Origin: Burkholderia diffusa
GTDB taxonomy: Bacteria > Pseudomonadota > Gammaproteobacteria > Burkholderiales > Burkholderiaceae
Length of the DNA stretch: 64,000 nucleotides
Direction: 5' to 3'
Assembly: GCF_001718315.1 (NCBI RefSeq)
Contig: NZ_CP013362.1
Coordinates: forward strand, 868,001-932,000
The notes beneath the pieces were generated by a model that saw nothing but the letters and a program-made list of their open reading frames with translations, was not told the DNA's origin and did not search any database. The position numbers were made by a program, and so were the translations under genes. Below, piece after piece: positions 1 through 10,299 of this stretch. How positions within the stretch are numbered: position 1 is the stretch's first letter; each line of letters opens with the position of its first letter.

Positions 1-68
1 CAGATCATCTGCTCGACGCCGCCCATCGAGTCGGGTTTGTAGGTTTTGTAGAAATGCAGGACGCGCAT
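1..68 (-). CDS. Glycosyltransferase family 4, N-terminal fragment (cut by window edge)
   Basis: Only the first 22 codons are in the window. They begin with an ATG at 68-66 and read MRVLHFYKTYKPDSMGGVEQ, followed by MI. A short beta-strand followed by a GGVE-type loop is the usual N-terminus of GT4 (GT-B fold) glycosyltransferases, where the glycine loop sits at the nucleotide-sugar site. It lies 19 bases downstream of the rmd-like gene on the same strand, so it probably belongs to the same O-antigen operon. The donor and linkage cannot be inferred from this fragment. Confidence 0.6.
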   Translation of the reverse strand, partial: MRVLHFYKTYKPDSMGGVEQMI

Positions 69-87
69 TGCGAATCGGTAGGCTCGG

Positions 88-966
88 TTAGTCTGCTGCA
101 AGCATCCAGCGCAGCGTCGAACGCAGATCGATCGGCGCGACGTCCGGCACCGCGGCCCGCAGCTTGTCAGGCACGCCCGTCAGCATCTTTACCTCGTTGG
201 CACGGACGAAAGCCGGGTTGACCTCGACGTCGAGATCGTGTCCCGAGATCTCGCGGCACATCTCGACGATGTCGGTCAGCGAATGGGCGGTGCCGCTGCA
301 CACGTTCACGGTCTCGCCCGCGGTGTCGTTCTCGACAAGCCGGCGATAGACCTCGGCGACGTAGCGGACGTCGGAGAAGTCGCGCGACACGTCGAGATTG
401 CCGAGTTCAATCCTCGGCTTGCGCTCCGCGAAGTGGGATACGATCTTCGGCACCAGGAAGCGTGGCGACTGCCCGCGTCCGGTGTAGTTGAACGGGCGCG
501 TGATCACGATCGGCAGCCGGTCGAACCATGTCCGCACGAGGTGTTCCATCGCGACCTTGCTGGCCGCGTAGTGGTTCACCGGTGCAAACTGCTGCGTTTC
601 GTTCACGGCGCCGCTTGCGTTCCCGTAGATGTTCGCGCTACTGGCGATCAGGATCTTGTCAGGCACGTGGCCGACATCTGCGCATGCCTGCAGCAGGTTG
701 AGCGTGCCGATCACGTTGACGTCGTAGAACATGCTGGCGTCGTCATGGCCAACGAAGCTGATCGCCGCGAGGTGGACGATGCTGGTCGGACGCACTGCAT
801 CGATCGTCGCGCGACAGGCGTCCAACGAACAGATGTCGAGCGCGATCAGGCCGTCATGGGCATGATTTCCCGCGCCCGTGACGCGATGCCCCGCGCGCGC
901 GAGCGCATCCCTGACGTAGGCCGCCGTGAATCCGCTCGCTCCGGTAATCAGCGCATGACGTTCCAT
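88..966 (-). CDS. rmd: Extended SDR; probable GDP-4-keto-6-deoxy-D-mannose reductase
   Basis: 292 residues. An extended short-chain dehydrogenase/reductase with the nucleotide loop TGASGFTA (residues 8-15, third Gly replaced by Ala), a catalytic SSANIYG segment near 109-115, and the YxxxK pair Y133/K137. It lies 13 bases downstream of gmd in the same operon. That pairing is typical of Rmd, which reduces the Gmd product to GDP-D-rhamnose, the donor for D-rhamnose in O-polysaccharides. Inference: Rmd is the best fit, but a reductase giving GDP-6-deoxy-D-talose cannot be excluded from sequence alone. Confidence 0.75.
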   Translation of the reverse strand: MERHALITGASGFTAAYVRDALARAGHRVTGAGNHAHDGLIALDICSLDACRATIDAVRPTSIVHLAAISFVGHDDASMFYDVNVIGTLNLLQACADVGHVPDKILIASSANIYGNASGAVNETQQFAPVNHYAASKVAMEHLVRTWFDRLPIVITRPFNYTGRGQSPRFLVPKIVSHFAERKPRIELGNLDVSRDFSDVRYVAEVYRRLVENDTAGETVNVCSGTAHSLTDIVEMCREISGHDLDVEVNPAFVRANEVKMLTGVPDKLRAAVPDVAPIDLRSTLRWMLAAD

Positions 967-979
967 GAGCGCGGGCCCG

Positions 980-3025
<2,046 letters not shown>

Positions 3026-4027
3026 TCAGATATGGCTGGGGCCGCAGACGAAATGCAGCAGGCGCCCCAGTTTGGGTTTTGCACCGGGGCCGGACGCGAG
3101 CAGGGCGGCTTCGATGTCCTGCGCCGTGATCAGCGCGGCGCACTCGCGTATGACGCATCCGTTGTAGGCATCCTTTGAAAACTGGATGCACGGCGAGCAG
3201 GGAACATCGGAGTACAGCACGCGGTTCGATGCGCCGAACGGCGAAAAGCGTTGCCACGGGCTCGAAGTGAATACGCCGAGCACCGGCCGGCAGACCGACA
3301 CGAGATGCAGGGTACCGCTGTCGGCGCCCACCACGACATCGCATTCGCCGACGCGCGCATGGAAATCGGACAGCTTCGCGCCACCGAGGATCACGTCCGA
3401 GTCGGCCAGATTCAGCATTCGCGCGAGCATGCGCAGTTCGTCTGCCTCGAGCGGGCCGCCGATCAGCTTGATTGCGATGCCGTGCTTCGACTGCAGCGAT
3501 TGCGCGAGCCGTACCCAAGTCGTCGCCGGGATCTTGTTCGCGAAGAAGCCGGCACTCAGCGAGATGCCGACGGTGCGGAGTGCCGACGGCCATTGCGGCG
3601 CGGAGCCGGCCGCCGGCCACATCAGCGACGAGCGTGAGTATTTGCCGGTCAGCAATTCCGTGACGCGCTGCTGAATGCGCGTCTCATGGGTGACGTTGTC
3701 GCTGCGCGGTACGACGGCGCGCGTGCCGAGGATGCTGGCCGCTTCGTGGCAGAACCCGTCGTCACGCAGGAAGACGATGAGCGAGTAGGGCTTCAACTGT
3801 GCGATCAGTTCCGGCATGCCTTCGCCGATCCCGTCTTTCTGCAAGTGGGCGAGTTTCGTCGGATGCAGCACCGGCCCGTCCGGCAGGAAATGCTCGAGCA
3901 GAAACCGGTTGCCCGGCGCGGCGTACAGATCGTAGTTGCCGAACTTCTGCTGTAACGCGCGCAGCGCCGGTACGCTGAGGACGAAATCGCCGAGGTGATC
4001 GGGCTTGACGACAGCCACGTCAGTCAT
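3026..4027 (-). CDS. Glycosyltransferase family 9 (heptosyltransferase-like)
   Basis: 333 residues. N-terminal VVKPDHLGDFVLSVPALRAL is the acceptor-side signature of GT9 enzymes (GD-type loop followed by P-A-L), and GADSGTLHLVSVC near residues 235-250 is the conserved donor-site motif of ADP-heptose transferases. Its start overlaps the stop of the upstream GT4 gene by 8 bases (ATGACTGA), so the two are translationally coupled. Being in the O-antigen operon next to hldA rather than in the waa cluster, it may add heptose or a related sugar to the outer polysaccharide. Cytoplasmic, probably membrane-associated. Confidence 0.8.
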   Translation of the reverse strand: MTDVAVVKPDHLGDFVLSVPALRALQQKFGNYDLYAAPGNRFLLEHFLPDGPVLHPTKLAHLQKDGIGEGMPELIAQLKPYSLIVFLRDDGFCHEAASILGTRAVVPRSDNVTHETRIQQRVTELLTGKYSRSSLMWPAAGSAPQWPSALRTVGISLSAGFFANKIPATTWVRLAQSLQSKHGIAIKLIGGPLEADELRMLARMLNLADSDVILGGAKLSDFHARVGECDVVVGADSGTLHLVSVCRPVLGVFTSSPWQRFSPFGASNRVLYSDVPCSPCIQFSKDAYNGCVIRECAALITAQDIEAALLASGPGAKPKLGRLLHFVCGPSHI

Positions 4028-5537
4028 GATCGCGCTCCAGACGCGTCCCGAGTTTCTGGATCAGCGTCTCGTTGATCATCGATCGAACCAGCGTATTGGT
4101 GACCTGCAGCGAAACGGCCTCGGCAACCACGCGCACCGCGTACCACGGATACATCCAGATCCGGCCCGACATGAAGCGCGACAGCATACGCGACAGACGC
4201 AGGCGCCGCTCTTGCTGCAGGCAGTAGAGGTAGTCGAGTGAAAACGAATTTCCGGGCACGTCGCGCAGCGTGGCCGGCACGATCCGCGATCGATGGATCA
4301 GTGCGCGTCGGATGCGGCGCGTGAGCGGCAGCGGTCGATTCGCGGCGGGCGAGTCGACCGCGGATTCGCCGGCCGGCGCCGCATGTTCGGACAACGGATC
4401 GTTGCGTGCGCTCGACCGGGCGGCCGCGCTTTCCGTGTGGCGAACGGCCTCGGTGACGACCGACAGGTAGGCTTCGCGCGAGAACTTGCGAACCCATTCC
4501 CGACGTGCGTCAAGGGTGTGCGCGCCGTAGTCGGGGTCGTCGTGCGCGCAACGGGCGGCTTCGACGAGACCCTGCGCGATCGAATGCGGATTGCATGGAT
4601 CGACATAGCGCGCGAACGGACCGCCGACCTCGGGTAGCGCGCCGGTATCCGACAGCAGCAGCGGGATGCCGCGCGCGAGCGCTTCCAGCGCCGGCAGGCC
4701 AAAACCTTCCCATAGCGACGGGTATGCAAGCGCACAGCAGCGCTCGTACTCGTCGCGCAGTTTGTCGTCGGGTAGGCGGCCGCAGAGCACGGCGCCATCC
4801 ACGCGTGCGACCGCGGCCTTGATGACCTCGGCACCGTGACCGTCGCCACCGACGATGCGCAGCGTGTAGCCTTCCTTGGCCAGACCCGACAGCGCGAAGC
4901 CCTGGACGAGTCCGGTTATGTTCTTGCGGGTTTCCAGGCTACCGACGAACAGGAATTGCCGCGACGGCTGGCGCCGTTTCGCCTCGACCGGATGATCGAA
5001 ACGATCGTAGAGCGGGACAACGCGCATGCGGCTGCGCGGAATGCCGTAGTTGGCCCACAGGTCGCGTGATGTACTTTCGCTGATCGACAGGATGTCGATC
5101 GATGGATCGTAAAGACGGTCGTACGCAATCGAGTAGAGGCGCGACACACTTGGGTTGTGCCACTGCGGACGCGTGATCGGCGTCAGGTCGAGCACGTATG
5201 CGATCGTGCGCGCGGCTCGGCCGACAAACAGCAGGTACAGCGGGTCGAACACAAAGTTGATGCACGGTGCTTCGGGTTGCCGATCGTCCTGGCGGCGTGC
5301 GAACGCGTCGGGATTCGCGAGGGCCGCGCCGAGCAGTGCGCCGACACGCGACTCGAAGCTGGCGTTCAGCGTATAGTCGTTTGCAACGAATTCCGCGAGA
5401 TCAACCGGTTCGCCCAGCGCCTGAAGTTGAACCGGATGGCCGGACAGGATCAGGTGACGCACCGTGTCGCGCACGATGAAGTACATCGCGGTACGATTGA
5501 TCGCGAGCGGCGTGATGTCGATGACGAGACGCATCAT
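4020..5537 (-). CDS. Glycosyltransferase family 4 with about 120-residue C-terminal extension
   Basis: 505 residues from ATG at 5537, which forms an ATGA overlap with the preceding gene's stop. The frame is open much farther upstream but that part is antisense-like. GT4 hallmarks: FVGSLETRKNITGLVQGF in the middle and EGFGLPALEALARGIP (E-x7-E type) in the C-terminal Rossmann domain. After about residue 380 comes an extension rich in Arg with hydrophobic stretches (LTRRIRRALIHRSR, and a segment ending near TNTLVRSMINETL) that is not part of the normal GT4 fold. It may bind membrane or a partner. Substrate unknown. Confidence 0.8.
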   Translation of the reverse strand: MMRLVIDITPLAINRTAMYFIVRDTVRHLILSGHPVQLQALGEPVDLAEFVANDYTLNASFESRVGALLGAALANPDAFARRQDDRQPEAPCINFVFDPLYLLFVGRAARTIAYVLDLTPITRPQWHNPSVSRLYSIAYDRLYDPSIDILSISESTSRDLWANYGIPRSRMRVVPLYDRFDHPVEAKRRQPSRQFLFVGSLETRKNITGLVQGFALSGLAKEGYTLRIVGGDGHGAEVIKAAVARVDGAVLCGRLPDDKLRDEYERCCALAYPSLWEGFGLPALEALARGIPLLLSDTGALPEVGGPFARYVDPCNPHSIAQGLVEAARCAHDDPDYGAHTLDARREWVRKFSREAYLSVVTEAVRHTESAAARSSARNDPLSEHAAPAGESAVDSPAANRPLPLTRRIRRALIHRSRIVPATLRDVPGNSFSLDYLYCLQQERRLRLSRMLSRFMSGRIWMYPWYAVRVVAEAVSLQVTNTLVRSMINETLIQKLGTRLERDHD

Positions 5538-6736
5538 GCGTGGTACTCCCATGCCCGCGGGCTGCAGACGGTCCGGAAATGTTCGACTGCGGCGCTGATT
5601 TCGGTGTGCGTGCGCCGCTCGCGCAGATCGCCGAGCAGGGTTTCGACCGTCGCGAGCAGCGCGCCTTCGCGAAGTACGCCCCAGTGCGCCGAGATCGGAT
5701 TCACGCCGACCGGATCGGCAAGGCCGAAGTTTGCGACCTCGGTGTCGATGAAATAGCGATAGTCGGCCGGCAGGAATTCCGCGAACGACGTGTGGCGAGG
5801 ACACAGGGCCGGCTTGCCGGCCAGCAGGTTTTCGAACAGGCCGAGCCCGAGACCCTCGCCGAACGACGCGGTCAGGAAGCCGTCGCAGGTCAACCCGAGC
5901 GCCTGCATCGTGTCGTGCGTCAGCGAGCCGGTGCACAAATAGACGCGCGACGCGTCGACGTCGTGGCGGCGCGCGATCTGCGCGAACAGGGTTGCCACTC
6001 GGTCGAACAGGCGATCCACCGTTTCCGTGACGTCGATCGTCGATACCTTGAGCACGAGCCCCGCGCGAGGATGCGCGCGAACCACGTCGAGCCATTCGTC
6101 GGCAAGGACCGGGAAGCCCTTGCGAGGGATCAGCGTGTTGGTGCTGAGCAGAAGCAGGTCGCACGACGAGCGTACTTCGGACAGCGATACGAGTTTCGGG
6201 GCCGCGCCGTCGCGCAGCGGAATTTCGCGCAGCGTGAGATCAGGAACCGACACGTCGCGCGGTTCGGCGGAGCCGTGTGGCATCGGGCAGGGCGTGTAGA
6301 CGACCGGGACCTCGACGCCTTCTTCCTCGAGCATCGGTTGCATGAACCGGGCCGGCACCCAGACTTCGTCGATATCGTTGATCGACGCGATCCACGATTG
6401 ATTGCCGAGGCGATCGGTTTCCCAGAAGAACAGGCCGATACTGTGCGCGCCCGTGAACGGGCGGAAGTTGTCGGGCGTCGAGATCGTCAGGACGACGACC
6501 TCGCTATCGGGCATCTTCGCGGCGCTCGCGACGCAGTTGTCGGCAATCAGCGGATACGGCCATACCGTGACATGGCGGGACGGGTGTCCGTGCAGATCGA
6601 CGCCGAGCACGATGTCGAAGTGCGGCTCCAGCCATTCGAGATAGAGACGAGTCGCATACGCATAGCCGCTGTAGCTGTTCAGGTCACCACGAATGATCAG
6701 AACGCGCCGCTTGGCGGACAGGTTACCGGTGGTCAT
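5534..6736 (-). CDS. Glycosyltransferase (GT-B, group 1-like)
   Basis: 400 residues. N-terminal RRVLIIRGDLNSYSGYAYA resembles the glycine-rich acceptor loop of GT-B enzymes. The C-terminal half carries FGEGLGLGLFENLLAGKPAL, the E-containing nucleotide-sugar motif of GT4-like transferases. It overlaps the upstream 128-residue gene by 14 bases and the downstream GT4 by 4 bases, so it is tightly embedded in the operon. Donor, acceptor and linkage cannot be deduced. No signal peptide or membrane span is evident, so it should work at the cytoplasmic face on the undecaprenyl-linked glycan. Confidence 0.72.
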   Translation of the reverse strand: MTTGNLSAKRRVLIIRGDLNSYSGYAYATRLYLEWLEPHFDIVLGVDLHGHPSRHVTVWPYPLIADNCVASAAKMPDSEVVVLTISTPDNFRPFTGAHSIGLFFWETDRLGNQSWIASINDIDEVWVPARFMQPMLEEEGVEVPVVYTPCPMPHGSAEPRDVSVPDLTLREIPLRDGAAPKLVSLSEVRSSCDLLLLSTNTLIPRKGFPVLADEWLDVVRAHPRAGLVLKVSTIDVTETVDRLFDRVATLFAQIARRHDVDASRVYLCTGSLTHDTMQALGLTCDGFLTASFGEGLGLGLFENLLAGKPALCPRHTSFAEFLPADYRYFIDTEVANFGLADPVGVNPISAHWGVLREGALLATVETLLGDLRERRTHTEISAAVEHFRTVCSPRAWEYHA

Positions 6737-7109
6737 GCTGCGTGATCCGCTTGAGTTCCGTGTAAATCAGGTCGACGCAGTCGGCCGTTGCTTGTGATTG
6801 GGTGCGGCCTGGGCGCGTGACGTAGTTCCATACGCGCAGGATCATGCGCTGCACGGGACCGAACCGCAGCAGCCGGTAGCGCGCGATGCGCGGCGGCAGC
6901 GACGTACGCGGCGCGGCGAGGTGCCTCAGCATACCTATGCGCGCGAGCAGCTCCGCATCGATGCGCAACGGGGACGGCACGGGTTGACGCGTATCGTCGC
7001 GCGTCGGTTCGAGATGCTTCGCGAACGCCTGCGAATCGCGGATTCGTGCGTTGCGCGTCGATGCTTCGTTGCCCGATGCAACGTCCGGGCGGTTATCGGA
7101 TTGAGTCAT
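6723..7109 (-). CDS. Small protein of unknown function in O-antigen operon
   Basis: 128 residues, not assignable to a family I recognise. The first 60 residues are polar and look disordered (many Asn, Asp, Arg, Thr). The second half has Arg-rich amphipathic segments such as RIARYRLLRFGPVQRMILRVW and ends with a helical-looking stretch near DCVDLIYTELKRI. No catalytic motif is visible. It lies between the FkbM methyltransferase (22-base gap) and a glycosyltransferase (14-base overlap), which supports it being translated. Its C-terminal half resembles in character the tail of the GT4 at 4020-5537; homology is unproven. Confidence 0.6.
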   Translation of the reverse strand: MTQSDNRPDVASGNEASTRNARIRDSQAFAKHLEPTRDDTRQPVPSPLRIDAELLARIGMLRHLAAPRTSLPPRIARYRLLRFGPVQRMILRVWNYVTRPGRTQSQATADCVDLIYTELKRITQHDHR

Positions 7110-7131
7110 GTCGTCGATCCCTCGTCGTCAC

Positions 7132-8118
7132 TTAACGCGCTGCGCCGTGCAGCCGCAGCGCAAGGCGCACGAGCGGCTGCGCGAGCTGTTCGGACTGCCG
7201 AGTGTGGTCTGCCTGCAGTGCGGCGAGTTGGCGTTTCAGGTCCATCGCCTGCGCATCGGCATGGGCGGCGGTTAGATGTGCTTCCGAGAGCTCGGCGCGC
7301 GCCGCGGCCAGCTCGCCCCGCAATGTGGCCAGTTCGCCCTGCAACCCGGCCAACGCGCGCTCCCGCTCCGCAAGGGTGTCCTGCAACGCGCGATGAGCGT
7401 CCGGCGAAACTTCGGGATCCAGCACGAAGCAGTGGCCGCGACGCAGCTTCGCACGATCGAATACGTTCGGCGCGAGCGCAATGCGCGGCTTCAGGTCGCG
7501 ATGCTCGACCGCGACGTAGAATCGATTCAGGCCGTCGAAGTATGCGTATTCGTAGCCGGCGTCGGTCACGATCGATTCCCATTCAGCGCTGTTGTCGACC
7601 GGCGAATTCGGCTCGGTCGATTCGATCACGAGAATCCACGGGCGGAAGCGCTTGAAGTCCGCGCCGAGCAGCACGTTGCGCTCGAAGCCTTCGACATCGA
7701 TCTTGAGGAAATGAATGTCGCGCGGCGCGTACGCTTCGCAGACATCCGCGAGCGTACGAACCTCGACCTCGCGTTCGCCGTACACGCGACCGGTTTCGCG
7801 ATAGCGATTCGCAATCTCGGGCGCGTTGGTCGACAGGCCACGCGCATCGATTTCATAGAGCGTCACGCGGCCAGGCTTTTCGCCGAGCGCGCATGCGAGA
7901 TTGATGTCGCGAGGCCGATCTTGCACGAGCGCATCGAAATGCTCGGTGACCGGCTCGACATTGACACCGTGCCAGCCCCGTTCGTAGAACGCCTTCGTGA
8001 CGGAATCCTCGATCGGTTCATTGGCGCCGACGTCGATGTAGAACCCCTGTTCGACATCGGAAAGCGCGCGCCAGAGTACGATGTCTTCGAAGTTCTGCGC
8101 AAAGGAAAGAAAGGTCAT
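7132..8118 (-). CDS. FkbM-family methyltransferase with C-terminal coiled coil
   Basis: 328 residues from ATG at 8118, which overlaps the wzt stop by ATGA. Residues 1-205 form an FkbM-type SAM-dependent methyltransferase: DVGANEP (30-36) is the SAM loop and LKIDVEGFE (138-146) is the conserved FkbM core. Residues about 241-313 are a heptad-like, Ala/Leu/Glu/Arg-rich coiled coil (LQDTLAERERALAGLQ onward). Coupling to wzt, whose product carries a glycan-binding domain, suggests that it caps the non-reducing end of the O-polysaccharide, as WbdD does in E. coli O9a. Family membership is clear; the capping role is inferred. Confidence 0.82.
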   Translation of the reverse strand: MTFLSFAQNFEDIVLWRALSDVEQGFYIDVGANEPIEDSVTKAFYERGWHGVNVEPVTEHFDALVQDRPRDINLACALGEKPGRVTLYEIDARGLSTNAPEIANRYRETGRVYGEREVEVRTLADVCEAYAPRDIHFLKIDVEGFERNVLLGADFKRFRPWILVIESTEPNSPVDNSAEWESIVTDAGYEYAYFDGLNRFYVAVEHRDLKPRIALAPNVFDRAKLRRGHCFVLDPEVSPDAHRALQDTLAERERALAGLQGELATLRGELAAARAELSEAHLTAAHADAQAMDLKRQLAALQADHTRQSEQLAQPLVRLALRLHGAAR

Positions 8119-9335
8119 TGCCGCTCGATCCGGATGGTGGGTTCGATGAAGCTGAAACCGAGGAAGAAGGGGCGGGTCAGGTTCGCGACGGTGAAGACCA
8201 GTGCATAGTCGCGCCACTCATAGTTGTTGGTCAGGTGATCCGACCCGCTGGTAAGTGCCGTTGCAACCGAATACGAGCCCGGGCCGACATTCATGTCGAA
8301 CGCGACCGTGAACTTCAAGCGTTCGCCGGCCTGCACGTTTTCCGCGATCTGCTTCGTGTGGTACGTGTTCGTACCGTAGATGTCCTGACCGAGGCGGTTC
8401 TTGATCATGTAGCCGAGCACGAGCTTCGGAATCGCCTCGTTGGCGCGCACGGTGACCTCGAGTTGCGCGCTGGAGCCCACGTCGACCATTTCGACCTCGT
8501 TGCCGTCGCCGTCACAGAGCACGATGTGTTCGACCGTGGCTTCACCGGTGCCGGAGATGGTGCGCGTGTTGCCCTCCGCCGTTACTTCCTGGCGAATCGT
8601 CTGACTTTGGCGCTGCGCGAGCGACGCGTTGTAGAAGTCGATCACTTCCTCGGGCGGCCCGATCTTGGAGACGGTGCCTTTCTCGAGCAGGATGGCCTTG
8701 TCGCAGATCGACTGGATCGATGTCTTGTCGTGCGAGACGAGCAGCAGGGTAGTGCCCTGTTCGCGGAACTTGCGGATCCTGTCGAAGCTCTTGTGCTGGA
8801 AATACGCGTCGCCGACAGACAGCGCTTCGTCGACGATCAGGATGTCGGGACGGCGCGCGGTCGCGATGCTGAATGCCAGGCGCATCTGCATGCCGCTCGA
8901 ATAGACGCGTACCGGCTGGTCGATGTATTCGCCGATCTCGGCGAATTCCTCGATTTCCGGCATCAGCGTGTCGACGTCGTGATTGGTGAGGCCGAGCAAC
9001 TGGCCGGCCATGTAGACGTTCTGCCGGCCGGTGAAGTCCGGATGGAAACCCATGCCGAGTTCGAGCAGCGCCGCGACCGAACCGTTGATCGCGATTTGAC
9101 CTTCGGACGCGCGCGCCGTGCCGGTGATGATCTTGAGCAGCGTGCTCTTGCCCGCGCCATTGACGCCCATCAGGCCGACGGCTTCGCCAGGTTCGATGTC
9201 GAACGAAATATTGCGCAGCACCCAGCGCAACTCGTGGCGGTTCGCGCCCGGCACGAGCCATTCGATGAGCCGCCCCCAACGGGAGCGATAGATTTTGTAT
9301 GCCTTGCCGACGCCGGCTACCTTGATCGCCGTCAT
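8115..9335 (-). CDS. wzt: O-polysaccharide ABC exporter ATPase Wzt with C-terminal glycan-binding domain
   Basis: 406 residues. Walker A GVNGAGKST (57-65), ABC signature YSSGMQMRLAF, Walker B ILIVDEAL and a switch His in LVSHD are present in the first 240 residues. The extra C-terminal beta-rich domain (about 245-406) is that of Wzt proteins that recognise the finished O-chain terminus. ATG overlaps the wzm stop by one base (TAATG). With Wzm it flips undecaprenyl-linked O-polysaccharide across the inner membrane. The large C-terminal domain separates it from KpsT-type capsule ATPases. Confidence 0.93.
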   Translation of the reverse strand: MTAIKVAGVGKAYKIYRSRWGRLIEWLVPGANRHELRWVLRNISFDIEPGEAVGLMGVNGAGKSTLLKIITGTARASEGQIAINGSVAALLELGMGFHPDFTGRQNVYMAGQLLGLTNHDVDTLMPEIEEFAEIGEYIDQPVRVYSSGMQMRLAFSIATARRPDILIVDEALSVGDAYFQHKSFDRIRKFREQGTTLLLVSHDKTSIQSICDKAILLEKGTVSKIGPPEEVIDFYNASLAQRQSQTIRQEVTAEGNTRTISGTGEATVEHIVLCDGDGNEVEMVDVGSSAQLEVTVRANEAIPKLVLGYMIKNRLGQDIYGTNTYHTKQIAENVQAGERLKFTVAFDMNVGPGSYSVATALTSGSDHLTNNYEWRDYALVFTVANLTRPFFLGFSFIEPTIRIERQ

Positions 9336-10132
9336 TACAGTTCGTCCACCATTTCAGCCGAATGCCTGCGGAAAATATATGCGCCGGCCGCGCAGAGCAG
9401 TACGGCAAGGGCAAGAACGGGCCACAGCGAGTACCAGTTCGGCATGCGGTGCCACACGCAGATGTCCTGATAAGCGGTAATCACGCGCGCCATCGGGTTG
9501 AACATGATGTAGTGGCGCACTCGCTCGGGCAGGACTGCGATCGGATAGACGATCGGCGTGAACCAGAACCAGAACTGCATCACCACGCCGAAGAGCTGGC
9601 CGACGTCGCGGAAGAACACGTTCAGCACGCCGAGCACGATGCCGAGGCCCATCGAGAATGCGACCTGGAGCAGCAGCACCGGAATCAGCGCGAAATACGA
9701 CCAGCCGGGGAAATTGTTCGAGATCAGCAGGAAGATCGTGAAGAGCGCGAACACGATGCCGAAGTTCAGCAGTGCGTTCAATGCGACGATGATCGGCAGG
9801 CAGATGCGCGGAAAGTTGAGCTTCTTGATCAGATTGGCCTGCTCGAGGAACACGTTCTGCGCGCGTGTCAGCGTGTCGGCAAACAGGCCCCACGTGAGCG
9901 ACCCCGCACACAGGTAGACGCTGTATGCGAGATTGCTGTCGACGCCGGGAAGTCGCGCGCGCATCAGCTGTGAGAAGATCACCGTATAGACGAAGATCAT
10001 CGCCAGAGGGTTGATCACCATCCACGCGCCGCCGAGCAGCGAATTCCGGTAGCGCGACTGAAACTCGCGCTTCACGCTGCTGACGATGAATCCGCGATAT
10101 CGCCACGCGGATTTGACAATTCCTACTGCCAT
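9335..10132 (-). CDS. wzm: O-polysaccharide ABC exporter permease Wzm
   Basis: 265 residues with about six hydrophobic spans and an ABC-2 permease signature: the NSLLGGAWMVINPLAMIFVYTVIF segment early on and the VVMQFWFWFTPIVYP stretch near residues 180-195. The downstream gene wzt overlaps it, as is usual for these two-component exporters. A Shine-Dalgarno-like AGGA precedes the ATG. It lies 167 bases below manC, so it may be transcribed with it or have its own promoter. Length and topology match Wzm rather than KpsM of group 2 capsules, though the two families are related. Confidence 0.92.
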   Translation of the reverse strand: MAVGIVKSAWRYRGFIVSSVKREFQSRYRNSLLGGAWMVINPLAMIFVYTVIFSQLMRARLPGVDSNLAYSVYLCAGSLTWGLFADTLTRAQNVFLEQANLIKKLNFPRICLPIIVALNALLNFGIVFALFTIFLLISNNFPGWSYFALIPVLLLQVAFSMGLGIVLGVLNVFFRDVGQLFGVVMQFWFWFTPIVYPIAVLPERVRHYIMFNPMARVITAYQDICVWHRMPNWYSLWPVLALAVLLCAAGAYIFRRHSAEMVDEL

Positions 10133-10256
10133 GCAGAATTCCTATGAACAGGTCGTGCGCGCGACACGGGGTGGCGGCTTCCGCGCGTCGATTGCCGCCG
10201 GGACGCGCGGCGCGGCATCGGGAAAACCAGTCGCACCGCGACATCCATGCTGCGCG

Positions 10257-10277
10257 GCCCCCGGATCGGCCGGGGGC
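10257..10277. repeat. GC-rich inverted repeat between manC and wzm
   Basis: Eight-base arms GCCCCCGG and CCGGGGGC around a five-base loop, just past the manC stop. No T-run follows on either strand, so it is not a canonical intrinsic terminator. It could attenuate transcription or protect the 3' end of manC mRNA, lowering expression of the export and transferase genes relative to manC. Confidence 0.4.
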
Positions 10278-10299
10278 ATGAGCGGTCCGTTCGGCCGTA

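Noticed and set aside
5538-6164. N-terminal extension of the GT4 gene at 4020-5537
   Set aside because: It overlaps the upstream glycosyltransferase in another frame, while the ATGA junction gives a natural start at 5537.
10257-10277. GC hairpin after manC as a full terminator
   Set aside because: No T-run on either strand, and the downstream genes clearly belong to the same pathway and orientation; kept only as an inverted repeat.
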